A stretch of 64,000 bases of DNA, taken from assembly GCA_002897735.1 (NCBI GenBank), contig BDTW01000042.1:44133-108132 (forward strand), in the 5' to 3' direction. This document shows positions 17,266 to 25,259 of the stretch, piece after piece. The stretch comes from a bacterium BMS3Bbin13 (GTDB lineage Bacteria; Pseudomonadota; Gammaproteobacteria; 21-64-14). The position numbers and the translations under genes were made by a program. Numbering within the stretch: the stretch's first letter is position 1; each line of letters begins with the position of its first letter. The notes beneath the pieces were generated by a model, which saw only the letters and a program-made list of their open reading frames with translations, was not told the origin of the DNA and did no database searches.

Positions 17266-19374
17266 TTACAAGGAAAATTTCATAGCCATCAGCGCGGCGA
17301 ACAACGTCGCCAGCACCCAGGTGGCGTAGAGCGTGACGGCGCCTTGGTGCAGCCAGGCCAGTGACCGCCCAATCGCCTTCACCGCATAGGCCACCGGGTT
17401 CAGGAACAGACGATCAACGAGGTGGACTACGCGCGTTTCGCGTTCGAGGCCGAGGAGAAAGCCGCCTTGAGAGTGTTGCCGTTCTTGCACGACGGGGCGC
17501 AATAGGGACTCGAAGAGCACCCGCACGGGGGCGGAGAAGGCGGTGGCGGTGTAGCCCATCTGCGGTTGCAGGCACGGCAGGCCGGCGTCCCAGACGCCGA
17601 CGCGGCGGGTGCGGCGCCGACGCAGCAGGCGCGTCGCACCCCAGGTGCTCAGCAACAAAAGGGCGATCACCGCGAATGCAAGTGCGGTGGACATCGCAAA
17701 GACCACCGGTGTGGCGGCCCCGCCCGAATGCACCACCACCAGAGAGCGCAACGGCAGCACGCCGCGTCCGACCTCGGCGCCTATCCCCGACAAGGTGGTG
17801 GTCAGTCCGGCGGGCAGCCCATGAGGTGTGCCGAAGAAGGCCGGGACCAGCGCCGCGGTGGGGTTGGCGCCGGCCAGCGGTCGAACCAGCCCCCCCAGCA
17901 GCGGAATCACCGCGGTGGCCAGTACGCCGAGCCCGAAACAGACCACGACGAGTCCCCACATCGGAATGGTCGCGCTTACCGGTGCCGGCGCCGCTGCGGC
18001 GACCACTTCGGAACGCGGCCGCCCAAGCAGCGCCGAGCCCGCCAGCATTACGAAGCAGGTCATCGCGAGCCCGACGGTCAGTGCGAGCATCGCCCCCGAG
18101 AGCGCGAAAACGGCGCGCACCGGCTGCGAGGCGATCTCCACCACTCGCAACAGCGATTCGAACAGCAGCCACTCGCTGACGAAGCCGTTGAAAGGCGGTA
18201 GTGCGGCGATCGCCAGCGCGCCGATGAGAAAGGCCGTGGCGAACACCGGCATGCGCCGCATGAGTCCGCCCAACCGATCCAGGTCGTGGGTGCCGGTCGC
18301 CTGGTCGATGCCGGCCGCCCCCACAAACAGCAAAGTCTTGTAGGCGGAGTGGTTGAGCATGTGGTAGAGCCCGGCTACCAGCGCCATAGCGCCGAGCACC
18401 GGGTGGCCCAGCGAGACAAAGGCAAAGCCCGCTCCCAACGCCGCCACCACGATCCCCAGGTTCTCGATCGAACTTTGCGCAAGCAGCCGTTTCAGATCAC
18501 GCTCGGTAAGCGCATAGACGATACCGGTCAATGCCGTCACCGCGCCGACGAAAAGAACGAGCAGCGCCATCTGTGGGTGATGGATCGCGATGGGACCGTC
18601 GATGACGAAGAGTGCAAACACGCCGAGGTTGAGCGTCGCGCCGGAGAGAATCGGTGAAACCGATCGCGGGGCCGAACCGTGCGCCTCGGGGAGCCAGGCA
18701 TTGACGGGCACGATGCCGGCCTTGACGCCGAAGCCGAAGAACGTGAGCAGAAAAGCGATCCACAATGCGCCCGCCGGCAGTTGATTCCCCGCCGCCGCGA
18801 TGGACGACAACGCCGTGCTATGTGCATGGGAGGCGAGTATGAAAAGGCCGGCCATGCCGGCCAGCGTTCCGGCTTCGCTCAACATCAGTGTCAGATAGCC
18901 CGCCGCGACCGGGCGCGCTTCCCGAGAGTGGAAGGTGACCAGCCCCCAGATAGCCAACGCGCTGATTTCCCAGAAGAAGACGAAAGATACGATATCGGCC
19001 GCGGTGAAGAATGCGAGCATGCCGGCGTATAATATCGCGACCAGGGTGAGAAACAGGGCCGCCCGATGGCGCGGGTACTGCGCCGCGTCGCGAACCAGCA
19101 GGGGAGTTGCGGCCAGGAATACGACAGCGGTGACGATGAGAAACAACCCCCGCAGCGGATTCAGCACAAAGCCGATCGGTTCCAGCAACGAGAGGGGACC
19201 GAGGGAAAAGGTTGCGCCGCCGGTCGATATGGCCTCTACCCCGGCGACGAACACCAATCCGCTCGCCGCGAAAAAGGCGCACCCGCCCGCCCAGGATCGA
19301 GCCCGGGCCGGCGAAATCCAGGCCGCTACGATACTCGCGGCCAGAGCGGCGAAAGCGGTAGCGAACCACGTCAT
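17266..19374 (-). CDS. Proton-translocating HyfB/NuoL-like subunit, first paralogue
   Basis: A 702-residue multi-spanning antiporter-like subunit related to HyfB (E. coli about 670 residues) and NuoL. Diagnostic stretches: DIVSFVFFWEISALAIWGLV (conserved Glu), FGVKAGIVPVNAWLPEAHGS (conserved Lys and the LPEAH motif) and HMLNHSAYKTLLFVGAAG. It should form one of the proton- or sodium-pumping modules of the complex. ATG at 19374 is chosen because homology starts there and it overlaps the stop of the NuoB-like gene; the track ORF adds a leader from another gene's frame. It is duplicated immediately downstream. Confidence 0.92.
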   Translation of the reverse strand: MTWFATAFAALAASIVAAWISPARARSWAGGCAFFAASGLVFVAGVEAISTGGATFSLGPLSLLEPIGFVLNPLRGLFLIVTAVVFLAATPLLVRDAAQYPRHRAALFLTLVAILYAGMLAFFTAADIVSFVFFWEISALAIWGLVTFHSREARPVAAGYLTLMLSEAGTLAGMAGLFILASHAHSTALSSIAAAGNQLPAGALWIAFLLTFFGFGVKAGIVPVNAWLPEAHGSAPRSVSPILSGATLNLGVFALFVIDGPIAIHHPQMALLVLFVGAVTALTGIVYALTERDLKRLLAQSSIENLGIVVAALGAGFAFVSLGHPVLGAMALVAGLYHMLNHSAYKTLLFVGAAGIDQATGTHDLDRLGGLMRRMPVFATAFLIGALAIAALPPFNGFVSEWLLFESLLRVVEIASQPVRAVFALSGAMLALTVGLAMTCFVMLAGSALLGRPRSEVVAAAAPAPVSATIPMWGLVVVCFGLGVLATAVIPLLGGLVRPLAGANPTAALVPAFFGTPHGLPAGLTTTLSGIGAEVGRGVLPLRSLVVVHSGGAATPVVFAMSTALAFAVIALLLLSTWGATRLLRRRRTRRVGVWDAGLPCLQPQMGYTATAFSAPVRVLFESLLRPVVQERQHSQGGFLLGLERETRVVHLVDRLFLNPVAYAVKAIGRSLAWLHQGAVTLYATWVLATLFAALMAMKFSL

Positions 19375-20108
19375 GGCTCGAGGGCGTCGCTGCCCCGTCC
19401 CGGTTGCAACTGGCCGGCGGCGAGCAACAGGCCATGCGCGATCGCGAGCGGCGGGGGCGGGCAGCCGGCGATGACGAGGTCCACGGGCACCACATCTCCC
19501 GCGCCGCCGATGCTGGCGAAACTCCGGCCGAAAACGCCGCCGTTGATTGCGCAGACACCCATCGCCACCACCCGCTTCGGCTCCGGCATCGCCTCGTAGG
19601 TCTTGCGCAACGGCAGGCGCATCGCCTCGGTGACCGGCCCGGCGACCAGCAACACGTCGGCATCGCGCGGCGTGGCCGTGACGAAGATACCGTAGCGGTG
19701 CAGGTTGTACGGCGGCGCGTCGATCAGGCGCACCTCGCCCATGCAAGCGCCGCAAGCGCCGGCGTCGAGGTAGCGCACGTTGACCGAGTGGCGAAAGCGG
19801 TGCGGCAAGGGGTTGGACGCCGCATCACGCCATGCGCCCCATTGCGCATCTTCCCGCCATGCGAGATCGCCGTCGGGCCGGCGACAGCGCTGACAGTGCA
19901 CACAGTGCACGAAATCCACGCCGACCGCATCCCCGCGCGCCGCTATCGCTCCGCCGGGGCAGATTGCGGCCATCCGCGCCGCGGCCTGTGCCGCGAGCGG
20001 CTGCGAGACCGGTCGACCGGGGGTCGCGCCCGCCGGCAGGTGCTCGGCGTCGAGGCCGGATTCGCTGCGGATACCGTCGATCAGACTGTGTGCTACCCAG
20101 TTGGCCAT
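19371..20108 (-). CDS. NuoB/HyfI-like Fe-S subunit with N-terminal ferredoxin-like segment
   Basis: A 245-residue peripheral electron-transfer subunit. The C-terminal ~150 residues follow HyfI/NuoB: GACGACMGEVRLIDAPPYNLH, GPVTEAM, GVCAING and IAGCPPPP supply the four cysteines of the terminal [4Fe-4S] cluster in CxxC spacing, as in group 4 hydrogenases rather than the adjacent CC of complex I. The N-terminal ~100 residues contain AAICPGGAI and HCVHCQRC, four cysteines in ferredoxin-like order, which could hold an extra cluster. No separate ferredoxin gene is present in the operon, so this segment may replace HyfA or HyfH. The start is fixed by the TGATG overlap with the large-subunit gene. 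Confidence 0.88.
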   Translation of the reverse strand: MANWVAHSLIDGIRSESGLDAEHLPAGATPGRPVSQPLAAQAAARMAAICPGGAIAARGDAVGVDFVHCVHCQRCRRPDGDLAWREDAQWGAWRDAASNPLPHRFRHSVNVRYLDAGACGACMGEVRLIDAPPYNLHRYGIFVTATPRDADVLLVAGPVTEAMRLPLRKTYEAMPEPKRVVAMGVCAINGGVFGRSFASIGGAGDVVPVDLVIAGCPPPPLAIAHGLLLAAGQLQPGRGSDALEP

Positions 20109-21673
20109 CAGCGATCGTTCTCCGCTACCGAAAGTCCGAAGCTTGCCATGATGATCGGGAAATCCTGGAATGTGGCACCCTCCACCGCGCGGTGGAAGGC
20201 ATGCCAGTTGCGGTACCCCGGCGTGCCGGCCGACCAGCGTTGCACACGGCCGTCCGCGTCGAGTCGCAGCCAGTCGAAGAATGCCCCGGACGGCGCCTCG
20301 GCCCAGCCGAGGGCGGAACCCTCGCACGGCTCCCAGCCGGTGGCCGCCGCACCGCTCGGCAGGGCGTCGAGCGCCGCGCCGATCAACGCACCCGAGTCCT
20401 CGATTTCATGGAAGAACACCCGCATGCGCGCGTAGCCGTCACCCTCGGATTCCACCGCCACCGTGGGAGGCAGGCACGCGTAGCCGGCATAGGGCAGGGC
20501 GCAGCGCAGGTCCAGGGAACGGCCGGAAGCGCGTCCGACCGGGCCGACGGTGGCGTAGCGCGCGGTGAGCGCCGCATCGAGCGCGCCCACCTCCTCGATG
20601 CGATCGAGAAAGCTCGAACTCGCCTCCAGCAGCCGCCGGTATCGGCGTATACGTGTCACGATCAAGGGGAGTTCGGCGCCGAGCGTCGCCAGCGCGCCGG
20701 CATCCAGGTCGCGAGCGAGTCCGCCGGGGGCGATCAGGCCGAACAAGTAACGGTGGCCGCCGACGCGTGCGGCGAGGCGCAGCAGCGCCTCTTCCAACTC
20801 CTGGCCCATGGCCTTTCCGACCGCCAGGCCGGTGGAACCGGCAAGCTCCGCCATCACCGCCATGTGGTAGCGCATGCGCTCGAGCTCGGCAAGCACCACG
20901 CGCAGGCGACGCGCCCGCTCGGGTACCACCGTGTGCGAGATGCGTTCCGCCGCCTGGCACAAGGCCAGTGCGTGCGCCACGGCGGCATTGCCGCTGAAGC
21001 GTTCCGCGAGCAGCAGCACGGCGGGCACCGGCAGGCCTTCGGCGATCTTCTCCACCGCCCGGTACTTATAGAACAGTCGTGTGTGGGCGAGGCGGATCTG
21101 TTCGCCGGGACCTTCGAGCACGTAGAGCCCCGCCTCGAGGTAATCGCCCCACACCGGTCCGACCGGAAAAACGACGCTCCCGGATTCGGTGAGTTGGCGC
21201 CGCGGGTGCCACGTGGAGGCACGCTCGGCGCTCGCCGATGGGGTCGTCGCGGCGTAGCGTCGGCACATCGGCGCGACGGCCTCCGGCCAGACGTCGTCGT
21301 GGAGCACGAAGTCCCCGAGGAAGGGATGTCCGGAAAAATGCAGCCCGAACAGATCCTCGGCCTCGCGCTCGTACAAGTCGGCCGCATAGATGCGGTCGCT
21401 GATGGTCGGCAGTTCCCCGCTTGCGCTCGTCCCGATCGAGACGAGCACGTGGTCCGCCGGATGGAAGAAGAAATAATGCAGGGTAAAGCCGCAATCGAGA
21501 TCCTCGGCGAGCAGTGTCGCAAACTCGAAACCGTACTCGTGGGTCAGCAACTCCACGAGGACCGAAACCGCTCCGGGCACCGCGGCAAGTTCCAGCCGAT
21601 CTTGCTTGAGCCGGGATGATTCGAGGCCCGGATGATCGGCCAGCGCCTCGGCCAATGTCGTGAGCCGACTCAC
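20108..21673 (-). CDS. NuoCD-like fused large subunit lacking NiFe ligands
   Basis: A 521-residue fusion. Residues about 1-165 match the 30-kDa NuoC fold (ADLYEREAEDLFGLHFSGHPFL), and about 170-521 match the 49-kDa NuoD/HyfG large subunit (GPVWGDYLEAGLYVLEGPGE, HTRLFYKYRAVEKIAEG, MAELAGSTGLAVGKAMGQELEE). In HycE/HyfG the first NiFe pair sits in an RxCGxC motif; here the equivalent reads ERFSGNAAVAH, with both cysteines lost. The C-terminal DPCxxC region reads FPIIMASFGLS, also without cysteines. It therefore cannot be a NiFe hydrogenase. The GTG start overlaps the hyfF stop (GTGA). This fits the energy-converting hydrogenase-related (Ehr) complexes; its substrate is unknown. Confidence 0.9.
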   Translation of the reverse strand: MSRLTTLAEALADHPGLESSRLKQDRLELAAVPGAVSVLVELLTHEYGFEFATLLAEDLDCGFTLHYFFFHPADHVLVSIGTSASGELPTISDRIYAADLYEREAEDLFGLHFSGHPFLGDFVLHDDVWPEAVAPMCRRYAATTPSASAERASTWHPRRQLTESGSVVFPVGPVWGDYLEAGLYVLEGPGEQIRLAHTRLFYKYRAVEKIAEGLPVPAVLLLAERFSGNAAVAHALALCQAAERISHTVVPERARRLRVVLAELERMRYHMAVMAELAGSTGLAVGKAMGQELEEALLRLAARVGGHRYLFGLIAPGGLARDLDAGALATLGAELPLIVTRIRRYRRLLEASSSFLDRIEEVGALDAALTARYATVGPVGRASGRSLDLRCALPYAGYACLPPTVAVESEGDGYARMRVFFHEIEDSGALIGAALDALPSGAAATGWEPCEGSALGWAEAPSGAFFDWLRLDADGRVQRWSAGTPGYRNWHAFHRAVEGATFQDFPIIMASFGLSVAENDR

Positions 21674-23124
21674 GGCGTACCCCCGAGCAGGGCGGCGGCC
21701 TGGTGGACCAGCCGAAGCAGCGGCGGCGGCAGATAGAAGCCGAACACCAACAGCGGCAGGAAGGCGATCGCCATCGCAAACACGCTGCTCACCGGAAGCG
21801 GGTGGGCGGGAGCGCGCTCGGGCGCGGGTTGGCGAAACACGATGCCGCCGATCTGATACACGATGGCGATGAAGGCGACCACGATAAACACGGTCAACAG
21901 GCCCGTGGCCAGGTACTCGCCGGCCCCGAACCCGGCGCGCAGAATCTGAAACTCGGAGATAAAGATGGCGAAAGGCGGTGCGCCGGCGATGGCCAACGCA
22001 CCCAGCAGCAATGCCCAACCGACCAGCGGCGAACTGCCGAGGAGTCCGCTGCTGCCTCGTATACGCTGCGTGCCCAGGGTGATTGCGGCAAGACCCGCGG
22101 CATAGAAGCAGAATGACTTGGTCAGGGCATGGGCGAAAAGCTGGTACACCGTACCCAGATGGGCGGCGGGGGTGCCCAGTCCGCAGGCGGTGAGGATGAT
22201 GCCCATATGCTCCACCGTGGAGTAGGCGAACAGGCGTTTGAAATCGGTGACCTGAAGAATGAGGAACGCGGCCGCTCCCACCGAAATGAGGCCGGCGACC
22301 AGGTACCAGGCGTTTGCATCGGGGATGCCGGGGTTACGCGCCAGCGCCGGGTACAGGCGCAGAATCATGTACAGCGCGGCGCTGGTCTCCACACCGGAGA
22401 GCAACGCACAGACCGAGGCCGGCGCCTGGCTGTGCGCATCCGGGAGCCAGGTGTGCATCGGAACCAGGCCGGCCTTGGCGCCGAAGCCGACCAGCGCGAG
22501 CACGAAGCCGGTGAGCAGCACCGCAGGCGGTATGTGCGGCGCGGCGGCGACCAGTCCCGCCCAGCTTGGCGGTTGGCCCGCATGGTGGACGCCGTAGTAG
22601 ATCACCAGGATGCCCAGCAGCGCGATCATCGCGCCCATGGTGGTGAGGGCGACGTACTTCCAGGCCGCTTCCAGGGCCTCGGCGCGGTCTTCGTAGGCCA
22701 CCAGGAAGGCGGAGAAGATGGTGGTGAGTTCGATCGCTATCCACATCACCGCAAGGTTGGTGAGCAGGGGCACCGCCAGCATGGAAGCGAGAAAGAGATT
22801 GAACAGCGGGTAATACTGGCGGTAGCGGGGCGCAACGCGGCCTGCCTCGCGGTGGCGGGCCTCGAGGTAACCGATCGAATACAGCGAAGCGGTCACGCCC
22901 ACGAAGGCGACCAGCAGCAGATACAGCGCACCCAGCGCATCCAGCGTAAACCCGCCGTGCGCCCCCACCAGCGTTCCGGCCGCCATCACGTCCCGCGCGG
23001 CGACGACGGCCAGACCCAGCACCGCCAGGGCGGAGGCCAGGGTGACCCACGGCGCGGCGCGGCGGCCCGCCACGGTGAGCAGCGCCGCGCCGATCGGAAG
23101 GATGAGGATGAGAGGGAGTATCAT
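21670..23124 (-). CDS. hyfF: HyfF/NuoM-N-like membrane subunit
   Basis: A 484-residue proton-channel subunit with about 14 helices. Diagnostic segments are LAVMWIAIELTTIFSAFLVAY (conserved Glu), FGAKAGLVPMHTWLPDAHSQ (conserved Lys, LPDAH), FKRLFAYSTVEHMGIIL and FAHALTKSFCFYAAG. HyfF of E. coli is 526 residues. The start is ATG at 23124, overlapping the hyfE stop as TGATG; a TTG one codon upstream is the track's alternative. It belongs to the seven-gene Ehr-type operon. Confidence 0.92.
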   Translation of the reverse strand: MILPLILILPIGAALLTVAGRRAAPWVTLASALAVLGLAVVAARDVMAAGTLVGAHGGFTLDALGALYLLLVAFVGVTASLYSIGYLEARHREAGRVAPRYRQYYPLFNLFLASMLAVPLLTNLAVMWIAIELTTIFSAFLVAYEDRAEALEAAWKYVALTTMGAMIALLGILVIYYGVHHAGQPPSWAGLVAAAPHIPPAVLLTGFVLALVGFGAKAGLVPMHTWLPDAHSQAPASVCALLSGVETSAALYMILRLYPALARNPGIPDANAWYLVAGLISVGAAAFLILQVTDFKRLFAYSTVEHMGIILTACGLGTPAAHLGTVYQLFAHALTKSFCFYAAGLAAITLGTQRIRGSSGLLGSSPLVGWALLLGALAIAGAPPFAIFISEFQILRAGFGAGEYLATGLLTVFIVVAFIAIVYQIGGIVFRQPAPERAPAHPLPVSSVFAMAIAFLPLLVFGFYLPPPLLRLVHQAAALLGGTP

Positions 23125-23807
23125 CAACGGCGCTCGTGCAAGGTGGCCATGTGTCCGACGCGGGTGCTGCCGGTCACCGCTCCTATGGAACGCAGGAGCA
23201 GCCCGATGACCAACGCCGCAATGGGGACGTCCACCGCCGCGGCGATCTCGGCGATGATGGTCAGGTCATGAACGATCGAGATCGATGCGAAAAAGGCGCC
23301 GCTTTCCATGATCAGCAGGCCCATGAGTTGGGCCACGCCCTCGCGGCGTACCGCTACCGTGAAGGCCCCGAAGAAGATCGCTATGAGGCCGGTAGGTAAA
23401 TTGATCGCCGCGAAGGGCCGTGCGGGGATGGCATGGACCAGCGGCTGACTCACGATCCAGGCGGCGAACGCCAGCCCGGCGGCGATCAACAGCGACAGGG
23501 GGACGGAAAGCACGTGGTCGACTTCGCGCCGCCCGTAGACCTTGGCCCCCGTCGCCCAGACCAACACCAACGGCACGGCCACCACTTTGGTACTGAAGGT
23601 GATCAGCGCCACCCAGGCGAGATGGGTGCTGTGCAGGGCCACGGCGAGTACGACGGCCGAGGCGCTGAGCATCAGCGCATGCGACATGAACAGATACAGG
23701 GTGCCGCGCATCTGCCGTGCCACGATCACGCCCAGGCCGGCGAGCACGAACAGCGCGGCGAAAAAGCCGTCGAACGCGCGGGCGAGTTCCAGGGCATGCG
23801 GGCTCAC
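23124..23807 (-). CDS. hyfE: HyfE/NuoK-like membrane subunit
   Basis: A 227-residue membrane protein with about seven helices, matching HyfE (E. coli 216 residues). Typical parts are GTLYLFMSHALMLSASAVVLAVAL, LGVIVARQM, FTVAVRREGVAQLMGLLIMESG and a C-terminal NuoK-like module (FFASISIVHDLTIIAEIAAAVDVPIAALVIGLLL). It overlaps hyfC by ATGA and hyfF by TGATG. HyfE contributes a small NuoK-like proton path between the HyfC anchor and antiporter subunits. Confidence 0.9.
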   Translation of the reverse strand: MSPHALELARAFDGFFAALFVLAGLGVIVARQMRGTLYLFMSHALMLSASAVVLAVALHSTHLAWVALITFSTKVVAVPLVLVWATGAKVYGRREVDHVLSVPLSLLIAAGLAFAAWIVSQPLVHAIPARPFAAINLPTGLIAIFFGAFTVAVRREGVAQLMGLLIMESGAFFASISIVHDLTIIAEIAAAVDVPIAALVIGLLLRSIGAVTGSTRVGHMATLHERR

Positions 23808-24766
23808 GAGAGTCCCACCAGTCTGACGCTCATCGCGAACACGCAGATCACGAAGGCGGTGGCCAGGAACTCGCTGATGCGGAACAGGCGCAACTTCGCG
23901 AGGCTCATCTCGACGGTCGCCAGCACCACCAGAAACACCAGTATCTTGGCGAGCACCAGGGGGATGGCGAGGAAGATGTTACTCCAGGCCATGGTGGTCG
24001 CGAGCCCCCAGGGGGTGAGCAGCACGTTGAGAAAGATGATCGCGAGCAGCATCAGTTTCATCGACCCGCCCCATTTCATCAGGGCGGCGCCCGGCCCCGA
24101 ATACTCGAGGTTCTTGGAATGTCCGATCATGGCGATCTCGGTTTTGCCGGCGGCGTTGTCGACCGGAATGCGGTCGTTCTCGGCGAGGATGAGCATGAAG
24201 AAGGCGACCAGCACCAGCAGGTGCGCGGGCTCGAGGCTCGACGCCCAGGACGCCGAGAATGCGGCGTTTACCGCGTAGGGGATGGTCGAATTGGCGATAT
24301 AGGAGACGCTGAAGAATACCATGATGAACACGGGCTCGGAGAGAAAGCCGACCATGCGCGTGCGGCTTGCCCCGACCGGGCCGTATACGTTTCCGGTATC
24401 CATGGCCGCCAGTGCGACGAAGAATCCGCCGAGCGCAAGGAAGAAGCCGGCCGCGACCATGTCGCCCATGAAGGCGAAGAACAGCGGATAGGCGGTGAGC
24501 GCCGGTACCAGCAGGACGACGAAGATCGGCATCACGAACTGTATCCGCGGCGCAAAGCGAAACACCCAGGAAGAATCTTCGGAAATCAGCTCTTCCTTGG
24601 TGAAGAGTTTGGCGATGTCGCGGTAGGGCTGGAAGATGCTCGGGCCGTGCTTGCCCTGCAACATCTCCTCGATGCGCGCGAGCACACCGCTTACCAGCGG
24701 TGAGAAGAAGACCAGGAAGGCGGCTTGGAGAAGATTGGCGAGCAGATGATGAACGAGATCCGGCAC
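23804..24766 (-). CDS. hyfC: HyfC/NuoH-like membrane anchor subunit
   Basis: A 320-residue membrane protein with about eight helices that couples the peripheral arm to the proton pumps. Family motifs: SGVLARIEEMLQGKHGPSIFQPYRDIAKLFTKE near residues 25-60, and AENDRIPVDNAAGKTEIAMIGHSKNLEYSGPGAAL near 195-230, the conserved loop facing the large subunit. E. coli HyfC has about 320 residues. GTG start preceded by TGAGGAGGG. It is the first gene of the operon; a palindrome 175-190 bp upstream may be its operator. Confidence 0.93.
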   Translation of the reverse strand: MPDLVHHLLANLLQAAFLVFFSPLVSGVLARIEEMLQGKHGPSIFQPYRDIAKLFTKEELISEDSSWVFRFAPRIQFVMPIFVVLLVPALTAYPLFFAFMGDMVAAGFFLALGGFFVALAAMDTGNVYGPVGASRTRMVGFLSEPVFIMVFFSVSYIANSTIPYAVNAAFSASWASSLEPAHLLVLVAFFMLILAENDRIPVDNAAGKTEIAMIGHSKNLEYSGPGAALMKWGGSMKLMLLAIIFLNVLLTPWGLATTMAWSNIFLAIPLVLAKILVFLVVLATVEMSLAKLRLFRISEFLATAFVICVFAMSVRLVGLS

Positions 24767-24940
24767 ACACCCTCCTCACACGGGGCACCATTCCCGCGGC
24801 TTAAACAGCTGCCACCTGTAGCAGGAGTTATCAGCCGAGAGGGCGATTCCGGCGCGCGCCGCGGCGAACTCCTTCGCCGTTGGGCAGAGATTACCCCCGA
24901 CCCCCGCGCCGATGCAAGCATCGTTTCACTCTTGGCGGCC

Positions 24941-24956
24941 CGCAATTTAAATTGCG
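24941..24956. promoter_or_regulatory. Perfect 16-bp AT-rich palindrome upstream of the hyf operon
   Basis: CGCAATTTAAATTGCG is a perfect dyad standing out from GC-rich flanks, 175 bp before hyfC. It looks like a dimeric regulator site. A second, 12-bp palindrome (GATGCAAGCATC) lies at 24911-24922. The gene-free region 24767-25218 otherwise shows no coding sequence or clear RNA. Confidence 0.5.
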
Positions 24957-25218
24957 TCTGAAAAGAAAAATCTCGTGGGATGAGTTGAGTAAGATCGGAG
25001 GTGTTCAAGGACTCCGCTCTCATTACCCGCGAGGTGAGATGCGAAGCGGATCGTGCGGAGCGCTCCGCCCTTCAATCTCGAATCCTCCACCGAGACGCCC
25101 ACCTCGCAAGGGGGCGGCTATTGACAGGGGGAGTGCTTTCATGCTCCGGAATTTCCGAAAAGACGGCTGCTTCGGTGCGCGAGTGATATCGGTCGAAGGA
25201 ACGATAGGCTGCGGAAAT

Positions 25219-25248
25219 AAAAAAGGGCGGCCCCTCGCGGGGCCGCCC
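25219..25248 (-). terminator. Intrinsic terminator of the phosphoesterase gene
   Basis: On the minus strand a perfect 10-bp GC stem (GGGCGGCCCC with a 4-nt loop) is followed directly by six T residues. It lies 11 bp after the phosphoesterase stop and separates that gene from the hyf operon. Confidence 0.9.
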
Positions 25249-25259
25249 GGCGGACGGGA

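Noticed and set aside
19371-21673. Active NiFe hydrogenase
   Set aside because: Both cysteine pairs needed for NiFe are missing in the large subunit, despite the Hyf-like operon.
24767-24960. Sigma-54 promoter before hyfC
   Set aside because: TGGCAG is present but no GC at the -12 position with correct spacing.
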